64,000 nt of DNA from SH-MAG3 sp035461245 (GCA_035461245.1 DATHVP010000100.1:1-64000), one strand, 5' to 3'. Counted from the first letter of the stretch, positions 21,249-30,276 are shown. Numbers and translations are program-made. The notes: a model not told the origin generated them from the sequence alone.

Positions 21249-22871
21249 ATGGCAGCACGGGTACTGGTCGTCGGCGGCGCCGAGGCAGCGACGCGGACGC
21301 GCGCCTTGCGGCAGGAGGGCACCGACGAGTTCCAGTGGGAGTACGCGCCCACGATCGACGCGCGCCAGGGTCAGGCGGGGCACGAACCCGACGCCGTCGT
21401 GCTGGAGTGCGATGCCCCGGAGGAACTGGCGGCTGTACTGGACCAGGTACGGAGGCGGCACGCCGGCGCCGCAATCGTCATCCTGGGAGAGGTCGCCGCT
21501 CCAGCTGCTGCGGGCGCCGCACCGCCACACGCCGGCGCCAACGCCGCGGGCGACGGGGCCCTGACTGATGGCGCCTCCGGCGATGGTGCCGGGAACGGCG
21601 GGGACGTTGACGGCTGGGTGCCGGCGGCCGCGGCGACGCCGGCCTTCATCGAGCGTGCGGTCCGATCCTCCATCCGGCTGCGTCGCCTTGCCCGGGACAC
21701 GGCCTCCCTGCACCGGGCACTGGCAGCCGAGCGCGCCCGCTTCAACAGCATCATTCACGGCAACGTGGACGGTATCGTCGTCGTGGATGAAGCCGGCACT
21801 GTGGTCTTCGCGAACCCGGCGGCGGGCCGTCTGTTCGGCCGGGACCCGGACCAGCTGGTCGGCGAACCCTTCGGCCTGCCGGTGGTCAATGGCAGCGAAA
21901 CCCAGCTCGACCTGGTCCGATCCGACGGCGACACCGCGCTGGTGGAAGTCCGCGTCATCGAGTCGAGCTGGGAGACCGGACCCGCGTCCATGGTCATGCT
22001 CCGGGACGTGACGCACCAGAAGGCGCAGGAGGAACGGGAGCGGGAGCTGCTGCGCGAGCAGGCGGCGCGGCAGGCGGCGGAGGCCGCGCAGGCGCGGCTG
22101 CAGCGGCTGGCAACGGAAAGCGCGTCCCTGGCTGAGGCCAACCGCGCGCTCTATGAGGAAGCCCTCGCCGGAAACCGCGCCAAGACGGACTTCCTCGCCG
22201 TTATGAGCCACGAACTCCGTACGCCGCTCAATGCCGTGTTCGGTTTCGCCGACCTGCTGGAGACAGGCGTGGCGGGGCCACTCACGGAACAGCAGACCGA
22301 GTACACGGGCCGGATCCAGCAGAGCGCCCGTCACCTCCTCAGCCTGGTGGACGAGATCCTCGACTACGCGAAGCTGGAGGCGGGCCGCGCGGATCTGCGC
22401 CTGCGCGATGCGGATTTCCGGGAGGTGCTGGAGGAGGCCGCCTCCCTCGTCGAGCCGTCAATGACGCGCAAGGGGCTGGACTTCCCCGTCGAGCTGCCGC
22501 CGTCAGGGGTGACCTGGCACACCGATCCGGCAAAGGTCCGGCAGGTCCTGTTCAACCTGCTGTCCAACGCCGCGAAGTTTACGCAGCAGGGCGAGGTCGG
22601 CCTGGCCGGCAGGGCATCCGACGACGAGGTCGTCATCGTCGTGCATGACACCGGCATCGGCATAGACCCGGCGGACCACTCTGCCGTTTTCGATCCCTTC
22701 TGGCAGGTGGCTGCAGCAACGACGCGGGAGCAGGGCGGCACGGGCCTGGGCCTGGCCATCGCCCGGCGCCTGACGGAACTGCTGGGCGGCACCATCAGCC
22801 TGGACAGCGACGTCGGCGCTGGCGCCCGCTTCACCATCCGCTTTCCAAGACAACCGCAACTTTCGGACTGA
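21249..22871 (+). CDS. PAS histidine kinase linked to KaiC, with degenerate receiver-like N-terminus
   Basis: A 540-residue soluble histidine kinase starting 22 bp after kaiC. Residues 1-80 look like a receiver-type fold (RVLVVGG..., DAVVLECDAP) without the phospho-accepting aspartate. A low-complexity alanine/glycine linker (82-130), a PAS domain (about 163-255), a coiled coil, HisKA with H321 in SHELRTPLN and an HATPase domain (NLLSNAAKF, DTGIGID, GGTGLGLAIARR) follow. In cyanobacteria the kinase SasA reads KaiC through a KaiB-like thioredoxin fold; this one has a different N-terminus, so it may couple to the Kai proteins by another contact. Its response regulator is not next door. Confidence 0.85.
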   Translation: MAARVLVVGGAEAATRTRALRQEGTDEFQWEYAPTIDARQGQAGHEPDAVVLECDAPEELAAVLDQVRRRHAGAAIVILGEVAAPAAAGAAPPHAGANAAGDGALTDGASGDGAGNGGDVDGWVPAAAATPAFIERAVRSSIRLRRLARDTASLHRALAAERARFNSIIHGNVDGIVVVDEAGTVVFANPAAGRLFGRDPDQLVGEPFGLPVVNGSETQLDLVRSDGDTALVEVRVIESSWETGPASMVMLRDVTHQKAQEERERELLREQAARQAAEAAQARLQRLATESASLAEANRALYEEALAGNRAKTDFLAVMSHELRTPLNAVFGFADLLETGVAGPLTEQQTEYTGRIQQSARHLLSLVDEILDYAKLEAGRADLRLRDADFREVLEEAASLVEPSMTRKGLDFPVELPPSGVTWHTDPAKVRQVLFNLLSNAAKFTQQGEVGLAGRASDDEVVIVVHDTGIGIDPADHSAVFDPFWQVAAATTREQGGTGLGLAIARRLTELLGGTISLDSDVGAGARFTIRFPRQPQLSD

Positions 22872-22940
22872 CAAGCACTTCCGGCACTCCCCTTGCACTT
22901 GTGGCCCGCACATGGAGCGGACCCGAGCAGTGAGGAAAAC

Positions 22941-23549
22941 ATGCTTGCAACAACCGGACGGCGACTGGCGGCAGTTGCTGCCGTATTCACGATGAGCGGG
23001 TGCGCAGGCAACAGCCTGGGCGCCCTCGAGGAAGTACTCGGCACAGTCCTCGGCCAGCCCGCCGCGGGCGGCCAGGCGCAGGTATCCGTGGAGATCCAGG
23101 GTGTAAACACGCAGCAGCAGGCCATCCAGGTCCGGACGTCGGACGGCCAGACCGGCGCCGTGCGCTACGACCAGAACACGGTGGTCACCTACCGCAACCA
23201 GCAGTACCCGGTCACTGCGCTGGAGCGCGGCGACCTGGCGGTAATCCACGTGCAGGACATGCAGGGCGTCACCTATGTGTCGCGGGTGGAGGTGACGCAG
23301 AGCGCGCAGGAGCGCGCGGGCACGGGCACCGGCACGCTGGTGCAGATGAGCGGCCGCGTGTCGTCCATCAACCACAATGCCGGCAGCTTCGTCATGCAGA
23401 CGCAGGGCGGCAACGTGACGGTGTCGCTGCCGTACAACGCGCCGCAGGCCACAGTGAACTACTTCCACCAGCTCCGCGTCGGCAACGACGTTCGACTGGA
23501 GGCGACGATGCTGAGCCAGAACCGCGCGGAGATCCACCGCTTCCTCTGA
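22941..23549 (+). CDS. Lipoprotein with repeated OB-like domains (DUF5666-like)
   Basis: A 202-residue lipoprotein (lipobox FTMSGC at about residues 17-22). The rest is beta-rich and has two similar halves: VRTSDGQTGAVRYDQNTVVTYR with LERGDLAVIHVQD, and VMQTQGGNVTVSLPYNAP with LRVGNDVRLEATM, a pattern seen in DUF5666-type repeats. The role is unknown. GAGG precedes ATG 22941; a hairpin follows the stop, so this is the last gene of the kai-side unit. Confidence 0.65.
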   Translation: MLATTGRRLAAVAAVFTMSGCAGNSLGALEEVLGTVLGQPAAGGQAQVSVEIQGVNTQQQAIQVRTSDGQTGAVRYDQNTVVTYRNQQYPVTALERGDLAVIHVQDMQGVTYVSRVEVTQSAQERAGTGTGTLVQMSGRVSSINHNAGSFVMQTQGGNVTVSLPYNAPQATVNYFHQLRVGNDVRLEATMLSQNRAEIHRFL

Positions 23550-23578
23550 TCGCGTCGGAGGTGGTGATCACAAACATC

Positions 23579-23613
23579 AGAGCGCCGCGATCCTGACGGG
23601 GTCGCGGCGCTCT
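23579..23613 (+). terminator. Strong hairpin ending the kai/lipoprotein unit
   Basis: AGAGCGCCGCGA (23579-23590) and TCGCGGCGCTCT (23602-23613) are perfect 12-bp arms around an 11-base loop, 30 bases after the lipoprotein stop. There is no T run. Confidence 0.65.
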
Positions 23614-23710
23614 GCGTTCGTCGCTGGTGGGTCGTCCTGCCGGTGGGCGGGCCCAGCACCGGTGGGCTCCCGTCAGGCGGGCGGGCTCCGGTCAGCCGGA
23701 CAGGCTTCGC

Positions 23711-24196
23711 TCAGGCCGGCGCGCCCCGGTGTTCCCGGCGCGGCTGGATGCCGGTGTGCCCGACGGGAATGAAGCTCATGCGACCATCGGTCTCCAGCAC
23801 GCCCCACTTCACCTGCTCCAGTCGTTCCAGCCCCACCTTGTGCAGCTCGGCGATGATCTCCTCCGGTGAGACGCGCTCCCGGTCCAGGACAGACGGCACC
23901 AGGCGGCCATCGCGTACCATCACCACGGGCACGCCCTCGGTCCAGCGCCCGATGGTGCGGTTGCGGTACGCCAGCACGGATGTGATGAAGACCAGCCCCA
24001 GCAGCGTGGCGACGCCGACAATGGCGCCGGTCAGGGACGTGTCGCCGACGTTCAGCGCCTCCGTCAGGATCTCCGGGATCAGCAACAGCGTCACCAGCTC
24101 GAACGGCGATAGCTGGCTGAACTCGCGCTTGCCCATGACCCGGAGCGCCACCAGCAGGAACACATAGATGACCGCAATGCGGATGACCATCTCCAT
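23711..24196 (-). CDS. DUF421 (YetF-type) membrane protein
   Basis: A 161-residue protein with three N-terminal membrane helices and a small C-terminal domain. DUF421 marks: LVALRVMGKREFSQLSPFELVTLLLI, IPEIL, and the soluble part VVMVRDGRLVPSVLDRERVSPEEIIAELHKVGLERLEQVKWGVLETDG (described here in short blocks 95-142). Relatives such as YetF are linked to spore and envelope functions, but the biochemical role is unclear. CGGAGGAG precedes the ATG. Last gene of an lspA-hypothetical-DUF421 set. Confidence 0.85.
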   Translation of the reverse strand: MEMVIRIAVIYVFLLVALRVMGKREFSQLSPFELVTLLLIPEILTEALNVGDTSLTGAIVGVATLLGLVFITSVLAYRNRTIGRWTEGVPVVMVRDGRLVPSVLDRERVSPEEIIAELHKVGLERLEQVKWGVLETDGRMSFIPVGHTGIQPRREHRGAPA

Positions 24197-24208
24197 GAGT
24201 CTCCTCCG

Positions 24209-24793
24209 TCAGGGAAACACCAGCGTTCGTACGACGACGTCCATGCTCGACCCGCCGGCGCGGCCGAGGCGCACCGTGCCCTCACCCTGCCAGAGCCGGC
24301 TGCCCTCCATCTCGACGCGCGCCTCCGCCGTCTCACCGGTCGCCGTCATCGGCAGCAGCAGCCGCCACGGTGTCTCCGGCTCGGGAACGGCAGTGATGCG
24401 CGTGAAACGATCCAGCCACGCCCCGTCGAATACCACCTCGACGGTGTCGCCGGCAGGGCCGGCCAGTGGCGTGACGCGCACGAGTACGGCGGTGTGCTGC
24501 CCCGCCCTCAGGCGCGTGGGATACTCGACGTCGTAGCGGACGCCGTCATGGGTGACGGACGCCGTCGCACGTGTCTCACCGAAGGCGCCGGCCAGTGCGA
24601 GGATGGGCAGAAGCAGAAGGACGGGGACGCCGATCCACTGGGCGGGGTAGAGGCGGATCTGGCGCCGGGTATCGGGCGGCGGCGGCGGGCCGACGTGGTG
24701 TTGCGCATCGTGCTGGCCTCGCGGACCGTGCTGGCCTCGCGGATCATCCTGCGTTCGGCGGCGGGGCTCAGGGGCACCGCTGGTGTCAGCCAT
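24209..24793 (-). CDS. Single-pass membrane protein of unknown function
   Basis: A 194-residue protein I do not recognise. The first 45 residues are charged and rich in histidine and proline (QHHVGPPPPPDTRR), then one membrane helix (about 53-71, WIGVPVLLLLPILALAGAF), and an extracytoplasmic beta-rich domain with V/T-rich strands. It lies 12 bp before the DUF421 gene on the same strand and probably shares its transcript, which suggests a partner role. ATG 24791-24793 is the likely start; a GTG 9 bases earlier has its GAGG too close. Confidence 0.55.
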   Translation of the reverse strand: MADTSGAPEPRRRTQDDPRGQHGPRGQHDAQHHVGPPPPPDTRRQIRLYPAQWIGVPVLLLLPILALAGAFGETRATASVTHDGVRYDVEYPTRLRAGQHTAVLVRVTPLAGPAGDTVEVVFDGAWLDRFTRITAVPEPETPWRLLLPMTATGETAEARVEMEGSRLWQGEGTVRLGRAGGSSMDVVVRTLVFP

Positions 24794-24831
24794 CCCAGGC
24801 ACCCTCGGGGCTGGCGGTTACGAGGGTGCGA

Positions 24832-25395
24832 TCACGCTTCCACCCGGGCCAGGACCCGCTGTTCAAGCGCCGCCATGCGTTGCTGTGCACGGACCCCCAT
24901 GGAGCGGAACTGCGGCCAGAGCAGGAACACGCCGGCGAAGACCCAGATGTCTGCGACGTTGAAGACGAAGCCCAGCAGAATGGGCTGGTCGGCAAGGGAG
25001 AGAGCCCAGGGGCCGGCACTGATGAAGTCCACGACGGCGCCGTCCCGGAGGATCACGTCCAGGGCATTGCCCAGCCCGCCCGCCACCAGCAGAGCCACAC
25101 CCAGTGCACTGCGCAGGGGCAGGGCACCGGACCGGCTGAGCAGCAGCAGTACCAGCAGCAGGCCCAGCAGTCGCACGCTCACCACAGTTGTGGCGTCCAC
25201 GATGCCGGAGCCGGCAGAAAACGCGAAGGCGTCGTTGCGGGCGACCTCCAGCGCGAGGATCCCGGCGGCCATGGCGTCGTTACCGAGGGTGAGCGCCCAC
25301 GACTTGGTGGCCCAGTCCGCCAGGAATGCAGCCAGCGCCACCAGAAGTACGATCCGGGGGCCGTTTGGCCGTGTTGCCGTGTTTCCATCCGCCAT
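24832..25395 (-). CDS. lspA: Lipoprotein signal peptidase II (LspA-like)
   Basis: A 187-residue, four-helix inner-membrane aspartyl protease that cleaves lipoprotein signal peptides. The two catalytic blocks are visible: GGLGNALDVILRDGAVVDF with the first aspartate in NALD, and FNVADIWVFAG with the second. In most LspA proteins the first block is NxxDR; here valine replaces arginine. The window encodes several lipoproteins that would be substrates. ATG 25393-25395 was chosen by family length. A second lspA elsewhere would not be surprising. Confidence 0.8.
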   Translation of the reverse strand: MADGNTATRPNGPRIVLLVALAAFLADWATKSWALTLGNDAMAAGILALEVARNDAFAFSAGSGIVDATTVVSVRLLGLLLVLLLLSRSGALPLRSALGVALLVAGGLGNALDVILRDGAVVDFISAGPWALSLADQPILLGFVFNVADIWVFAGVFLLWPQFRSMGVRAQQRMAALEQRVLARVEA

Positions 25396-25593
25396 GCTGC
25401 ACCTGACCCGTTCCCGTCCCACCCTTGCGGCGAGCGATGCCGCCCATTCCGGACGTAGACAGGGCAGGTTTGGGGCCACCGCCGCAGCTTTCCCCCGCCG
25501 CTGCACCCCGTCTCGCCCCCGGCCTCGCCACTGGCCTGACTCCTCCCGGCACTGTAGGATCCCGCCACGAAATACGGTTCTGCTTCTGGAGTC

Positions 25594-27975
25594 ATGATGT
25601 TGTTGAAGTATCTGCTGCCGGCGCTCCTGGCCGGGGGGGCCGCCGCGGCGCCTGCCGATGTGTCCGGCATGGCGCCGGCCGGCGCTGCCCATTCCAACTC
25701 AATTTCTGCTGCAACCGACCGCCCCGGCGCGGCCTCCGACGCCGCCCTGGACGTCACCATCCCCCGCATCGAGGACGCGGTTGTCCGCGTGGACGGCGTG
25801 CTGGACGAGGAGGTGTGGGCCCGGGCGGCGGTGATCGACGGGTTTCACCAGTACGAGCCGGCGGACGGACGGCCGGCTACGGCACGGACGGAAGTTCGCG
25901 TGTGGTACTCGCCGGATGCCATCCACTTCGGCATCATCGCCCATGACGCCGACCCGACCTCCATTCGCGCCACGCGGGCCGACCGGGACAACATCAGCGG
26001 CGACGACCACGTCATCATCTACCTGGACACGTTCCTGGACCGACGTCGTGCGTTCTTCTTCGGCGTGAACCCGCTGGGCGTGCAGCAGGACGGGGTGCGC
26101 ACGGAGGGCGCGGCGAGTGCCGGCCGCACGTTCGGCGGCAGCATCGACACGAGCCCGGACTTCCACTTCGAGTCCGCCGGCCGCGTGACGGACGCCGGCT
26201 GGACGGCGGAAGTGCGCATCCCGTTCCGCAGCCTGCGCTACCCGGTGGCACCGGAGATGACGTGGGGGCTGAACATCGAGCGGCGGATCCAGCGCACGGG
26301 CGTCACGGACGTGTGGCCGGAAGTGCGCCGTGCAAGCGCCAGCTTCCTGGCGCAGGGCGGAGTCCTCACTGGCCTGCACGACCTGCGGCGGGGCGTGGTG
26401 CTGGAGGCGCAGCCGTTCGTGACGGCGAACATGCCGGGCGCCCGGGAGGATGGCACATGGCGACGGGCGTCGGCGGACCCGTCGGCGGGCGTGAATGCAC
26501 GCCTCGGCTTTACCAACTTCTCGCTGGACGCCACCATCAACCCGGACTTCAGCCAGATCGAGGCGGACGCCGGCCAGGTCACGGTGAACGAGCGGTTCGC
26601 GCTGTTCCTGCCGGAGAAGCGACCGTTCTTCCTGGAAGGCATCGAGCTGTTCGCCACGCCGAACCAGCTGGTGTACACCCGGCGCATTGCCGACCCCATT
26701 GCCGGCGGCAAGCTCACCGGCAAGCTGGGCGGCACCAGCGTCGCGTACATGACGGCACTGGACCGTACGGGCCAGCCCGGCCCGCAGCGACACGCGCTGT
26801 TCAACGTCGCGCGGCTGCGCCACGACCTGGGCGCGAACTCGTGGGCCGGCGCCACGCTGACGGACCGCACCATCACCAGCAGCGGCCCCGGCTACAACCG
26901 CGTGGCGTCGGCGGACACGCGTGTGGTGTTCGGGCAGCTGTACTACGTGGAGGCGCAGGCGGGTGCGTCCAGGACGGACCGGGGCGACGGCCAGGCGACG
27001 TCGCCGGTGTGGAAGGCCGAGTTCGACCGGACCGGCAGGTCCTGGGGCTTCAACTATGCGCTGAACGGCGTGGGCGAGGACTTCGAGTCGGACGCCGGCT
27101 TCGTGAACCGGCGCGACGTCGTCACCGGCCGCGCCATGAACCGCCTGACGTACTTCGGCGCCGCCGACGCCGCGCTGGAGCGCATCACCGTCTTCTTCGG
27201 CCCGAGCCGGATCTGGACGCACCGTGACTTCGGCAGTGATGGCCCGGTGGAGGGTTCCGAGTTCGTGAACGCCACGTTCCGCGTCCGCGGCTGGGACCTG
27301 GGCGCCCGGGCCGGCCGGGACTTCGTGGAACTGGACCCGCAGAACTACACCCGCTTCGAGACTGTCACGCCCGTGGGCATCCGGCCGTATGCGCCGCTGG
27401 ACCGGGTCAGCGGGCCGTCGCTCGAGTTGAGTGCGTCCTCGCCCGTCTTCCAGCAGTTCGACGGCCGCGCCTCGGTGGGCGGCGGCCGCGTGGCCATCTT
27501 CGCCGAGGGCGGCGGGGGCAACGCCCGCGCCGTGAGCGGCAGCCTGGCGGTGCGGCCGTCGCAGTCGGTACGGCTGGGATTCAGCACCACGTGGCAGCGT
27601 ATTGACCGGGCCGTGGACGGCTCCGAGTTCGCCCGTACCGTATTGCCGCGGCTGCGCGCCGAGCTCCAGCCCACACGCTCGTTCTTCATCCGCGGCATTG
27701 CCGAGTATCGGGCCGAGCGGCGGTCGGCGCTGCGGGACGCGCGCACGGGCGAGCCGTTGCGCATCGCCGGCGGCATTGACCCCGGCGCCACGGAGGCGTT
27801 CCGCACCGACGGCATGCGCCTGGACCTGCTGCTGTCCTACCAGCCGACGCCGGGGACGGTGGCGTTCCTGGGCTATGGCGTGTCGTTCATGGACCAGGAC
27901 AGCTTTGCCTTCGACCAGCTCACACGCACCGCTGACGGGCTGTTCCTGAAGCTCGCATACCAGTTCAGGCGCTGA
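25594..27975 (+). CDS. DUF5916 outer-membrane protein with CBM9-like N-terminus
   Basis: A 793-residue exported protein. After the signal peptide comes a carbohydrate-binding family 9-like domain (about 55-250: DAVVRVDGVLDEEVWARA, HVIIYLDTFLDRRRAFFFGVNP, EVRIPFRSLRYP) and then a DUF5916 beta-barrel (about 265-793; signature INPDFSQIEADAGQVTVNERF and FLPEKRPFFLEG). The family is common in Bacteroidota, Acidobacteriota and Gemmatimonadota; an outer-membrane location is expected and substrate unknown. The protein ends LKLAYQFRR. Two tandem ATGs at 25594 follow CTGGAG. Confidence 0.88.
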   Translation: MMLLKYLLPALLAGGAAAAPADVSGMAPAGAAHSNSISAATDRPGAASDAALDVTIPRIEDAVVRVDGVLDEEVWARAAVIDGFHQYEPADGRPATARTEVRVWYSPDAIHFGIIAHDADPTSIRATRADRDNISGDDHVIIYLDTFLDRRRAFFFGVNPLGVQQDGVRTEGAASAGRTFGGSIDTSPDFHFESAGRVTDAGWTAEVRIPFRSLRYPVAPEMTWGLNIERRIQRTGVTDVWPEVRRASASFLAQGGVLTGLHDLRRGVVLEAQPFVTANMPGAREDGTWRRASADPSAGVNARLGFTNFSLDATINPDFSQIEADAGQVTVNERFALFLPEKRPFFLEGIELFATPNQLVYTRRIADPIAGGKLTGKLGGTSVAYMTALDRTGQPGPQRHALFNVARLRHDLGANSWAGATLTDRTITSSGPGYNRVASADTRVVFGQLYYVEAQAGASRTDRGDGQATSPVWKAEFDRTGRSWGFNYALNGVGEDFESDAGFVNRRDVVTGRAMNRLTYFGAADAALERITVFFGPSRIWTHRDFGSDGPVEGSEFVNATFRVRGWDLGARAGRDFVELDPQNYTRFETVTPVGIRPYAPLDRVSGPSLELSASSPVFQQFDGRASVGGGRVAIFAEGGGGNARAVSGSLAVRPSQSVRLGFSTTWQRIDRAVDGSEFARTVLPRLRAELQPTRSFFIRGIAEYRAERRSALRDARTGEPLRIAGGIDPGATEAFRTDGMRLDLLLSYQPTPGTVAFLGYGVSFMDQDSFAFDQLTRTADGLFLKLAYQFRR

Positions 27976-28014
27976 CGCGCACGCGGGCTTCCCGCCGTAG
28001 TTATCTTGTCTGCC

Positions 28015-28563
28015 ATGAGTGTTGCCAGCATGGAAGCGAAAACCCGCCGGGACCGCCGGCCAGCAACGGGGTCGCCCGACAGTGGTCCAACTGGACGGGC
28101 GACAGTGGCGTTCCTCTGGGGGCTGCTTGGCGTGGTCCTGCTGTTCGCCACCGCCGTGGTCCGGCTGGGTGCGCGGGCGCTCGAAACGGTGAGCGCCGGG
28201 CTCGGCCCGTGGGAGTGGGTGGCGCTGGTGGCGCTGACCGCCGCCTTCGTGTACGGCGAGGGCGTGCGCGCGCTGCAGCGCCGCTGGGTGCCGTGGGTAA
28301 TCCAAAGGCTGCGCATGCTGCACCACGAGCCCCGCGCCTGGTACCGGGCGCTGGCGCCGCTGCATGCCATGGCCTTCATCGGTGCCCGGCCGCGTGCCAT
28401 GGCCGCCGCCTGGGCCGGCTCCCTCGCCATCGTGCTTGCCGTCCTGGTGGTGAGCCGCTTCCCTGCCCCGTGGCGCGGCATCGTGGACTTTGCCGTGGCC
28501 TCCGCCCTGCTCTGGGCGACGCTGGTCCTCATCGTCACCGGCGTACGGGCCGCCCGCGACTAG
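28015..28563 (+). CDS. Hypothetical multi-pass membrane protein
   Basis: A 182-residue protein with a basic N-terminus and about four membrane helices (about 32-52, 64-80, 129-147, 157-176). Between helices 2 and 3 lies a basic, tryptophan-rich loop (QRRWVPWVIQRLRMLHHEP). I do not recognise a family. It starts 40 bp after the DUF5916 gene and may be cotranscribed. ATG 28015 is used; TTG 28006 is in frame. Confidence 0.55.
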   Translation: MSVASMEAKTRRDRRPATGSPDSGPTGRATVAFLWGLLGVVLLFATAVVRLGARALETVSAGLGPWEWVALVALTAAFVYGEGVRALQRRWVPWVIQRLRMLHHEPRAWYRALAPLHAMAFIGARPRAMAAAWAGSLAIVLAVLVVSRFPAPWRGIVDFAVASALLWATLVLIVTGVRAARD

Positions 28564-28612
28564 ACTGACGCGGGGCTCTGCCCGTGAGCACGCCTCGTCA
28601 CAGGACGCAGCC

Positions 28613-28636
28613 ATGCACAATTGCACAATTGTGCGT
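28613..28636. repeat. AATTG 8-bp repeat array, locus A
   Basis: Two 8-bp-spaced copies of the unit (CACAATTG, CACAATTG) inside ATGCACAATTGCACAATT followed by GTGCGT, in the gap between two convergent genes. The same unit forms longer arrays at 48034-48073 and 54504-54551. Confidence 0.75.
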
Positions 28637-28713
28637 GCGTCCGCCGGAGTGGGGACGGGTCCGGCCCGGACTGACTGTCAGGAGGGCGCGCCGTGGCGCC
28701 TCGGTGCATCCCG

Positions 28714-29010
28714 TCAGTCCGGGAACCAGATCTTGCGCGCCCTGATGACCTGGGCGGCGGCGGGCATGAACAGTCGGTCCCGGTCCTGGGCGACGAACGT
28801 GAAGCCACGGTAGTGGGTGGCGTAGCGATGGTTCCGGGAGAACATGCCCGAGGGCTCCTGGTGCAGCACCAGCGGGTCCTGCATGCTCGCCACCAGCGCC
28901 TCGAAGTCCCGCGCCTCGACGCGGACGATGGAACCTGACGCCTTGATGGCTTCGCTGATTGCCGCTGCCGCGGCCGCGCCTGCCGACGCGCCTGCTGCTC
29001 CTGCTGCCAT
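28714..29010 (-). CDS. Small protein of unknown function
   Basis: A 98-residue protein. The first third is glycine/alanine-rich (AAGAAGASAGAAAAAAISEA) and could be a weak membrane segment; the rest is soluble-looking with RVEARDFEALVASM and NHRYATHYRGFTFVAQD. It is not recognised. AGGGAG upstream of ATG 29008-29010 and normal codon use support it as real. It precedes locus A of the AATTG repeat, and follows the hydrolase gene in the opposite order on the same strand (59 bp). Confidence 0.55.
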   Translation of the reverse strand: MAAGAAGASAGAAAAAAISEAIKASGSIVRVEARDFEALVASMQDPLVLHQEPSGMFSRNHRYATHYRGFTFVAQDRDRLFMPAAAQVIRARKIWFPD

Positions 29011-29069
29011 GTGTGCTCCCTGTTGCGGGCCGGGTCTGCGCCCGGAACCCTTCATCGATTAGGACGAAG

Positions 29070-30155
29070 CTACTGCCTGAGCCGGTGCAGGAACGAGATG
29101 ATGCGCGCATCCACCTCCCGCAGTTCCAGGATGTTGTGGCCGGCGCCCGGGTAGAGGAACACCTCGTCGCCCACATCCCGCTGAAGGTCGGCCAGGGCGC
29201 TGACGAGTGAGTGCGCCTGGCTGACAGGCACGATGTCGTCGGCCGTACCGTGATGCACCTGCACCGGCGGCAGGCGGTCCGCCCACAGCACCGGCGAGCG
29301 GCGCACCAGTTCCAGGCGGAACTCCGCCGGCGTCATCTCGCCGCGGAAGAGCGGCTGCATGAAGCGCTCATCGAGGACGTGGATGCCGGGCAGCGGCTGC
29401 AGGCTGCCATCCCGGGCGTCCTGGACCAGGCCTCGCAACCACGGGCCGAAGAAGTCGGTGGGCCCGGCGAGTTCTGAGACCAGGCGGATGCGCGGGTCCC
29501 GGATGGCCATGAGCAGTCCTGCCATGCCGCCGCGGCTCGCACCCAGCACACCGATGCGCGACGCATCGGCCTCGGGCACCCGTTCCAGTGCGACGTCGAG
29601 GAAGGCGAGGGCGTCGTCCACGTCCCGGTCCCACGGGCTCGGCGCGCCCTCCGAGGTCCAGCTCGCCTCACCCACCATGAGGCGCTCGGACCGGAACGAC
29701 GGCACCACATATACGAAGTTGCGAACCGTCTCGCCCAGCACCAGCGTGACGAGGGCGACATCGTTCATGTTGATGCCGGTGTCACCGCCGTGCGCGAAGA
29801 CCACTACGGGCAGCGAACCGGCGGCAGCGCCCGTTGGCGCCAGTGTCGCACCGTAGTGGCGGTGCCCGTCCACCACGTGGGAGAAGACGCGGACGGTGCC
29901 AAGTCCGCCGGCCATCAGCGTGAGGCTCGATGCTTCCTCGACTACGGACGCCGCCGTCGGGGTGCGGGCCGCCCATTCGGCCTCAACGGCCGCCAACTCC
30001 GCGGCCGTCGCCGGCTGGAACAGCGCGTCCAGGTCAATATCGTTGGTGTGGCGCGGTCCGGACGGCGAATCACCGCAGGCGACGAGCAGCGCAGCGAGCA
30101 CCGCCGTGACGACGGCAGTGCTGCGCCTGCGGGGCTGCGGGACCTGATCGTTCAT
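29070..30155 (-). CDS. Secreted alpha/beta hydrolase, lipoprotein
   Basis: A 361-residue lipoprotein (lipobox ALLVACG, C27) with an alpha/beta-hydrolase domain of the prolyl-oligopeptidase/dienelactone-hydrolase type. Oxyanion motif VVFAHGGDTG, nucleophile elbow GASRGG (about S204), acid in HHGTADDIVP and histidine in PGAGHNILE give a full triad. The likely role is a periplasmic or surface esterase or peptidase; substrate unknown. Start ATG 30153-30155; the ribosome-binding site is weak. Confidence 0.85.
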   Translation of the reverse strand: MNDQVPQPRRRSTAVVTAVLAALLVACGDSPSGPRHTNDIDLDALFQPATAAELAAVEAEWAARTPTAASVVEEASSLTLMAGGLGTVRVFSHVVDGHRHYGATLAPTGAAAGSLPVVVFAHGGDTGINMNDVALVTLVLGETVRNFVYVVPSFRSERLMVGEASWTSEGAPSPWDRDVDDALAFLDVALERVPEADASRIGVLGASRGGMAGLLMAIRDPRIRLVSELAGPTDFFGPWLRGLVQDARDGSLQPLPGIHVLDERFMQPLFRGEMTPAEFRLELVRRSPVLWADRLPPVQVHHGTADDIVPVSQAHSLVSALADLQRDVGDEVFLYPGAGHNILELREVDARIISFLHRLRQ

Positions 30156-30276
30156 AGCGTCGATGCTCGGTGAAGTCTGCTACCGGCCGTCCGGTCGATA
30201 CAGCACAATGTCCGTCGGGCGCGTCAGGCGCAACAAGGGGAGCACCACAGGACGTTCCCGCCACTGGGTGCCGGCG

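Noticed and set aside
25699..28626. A 975-codon minus-strand frame opposite the DUF5916 gene
   Set aside because: DUF5916 signatures are clear on the plus strand; the opposite frame has no domain and spans two plus-strand genes.
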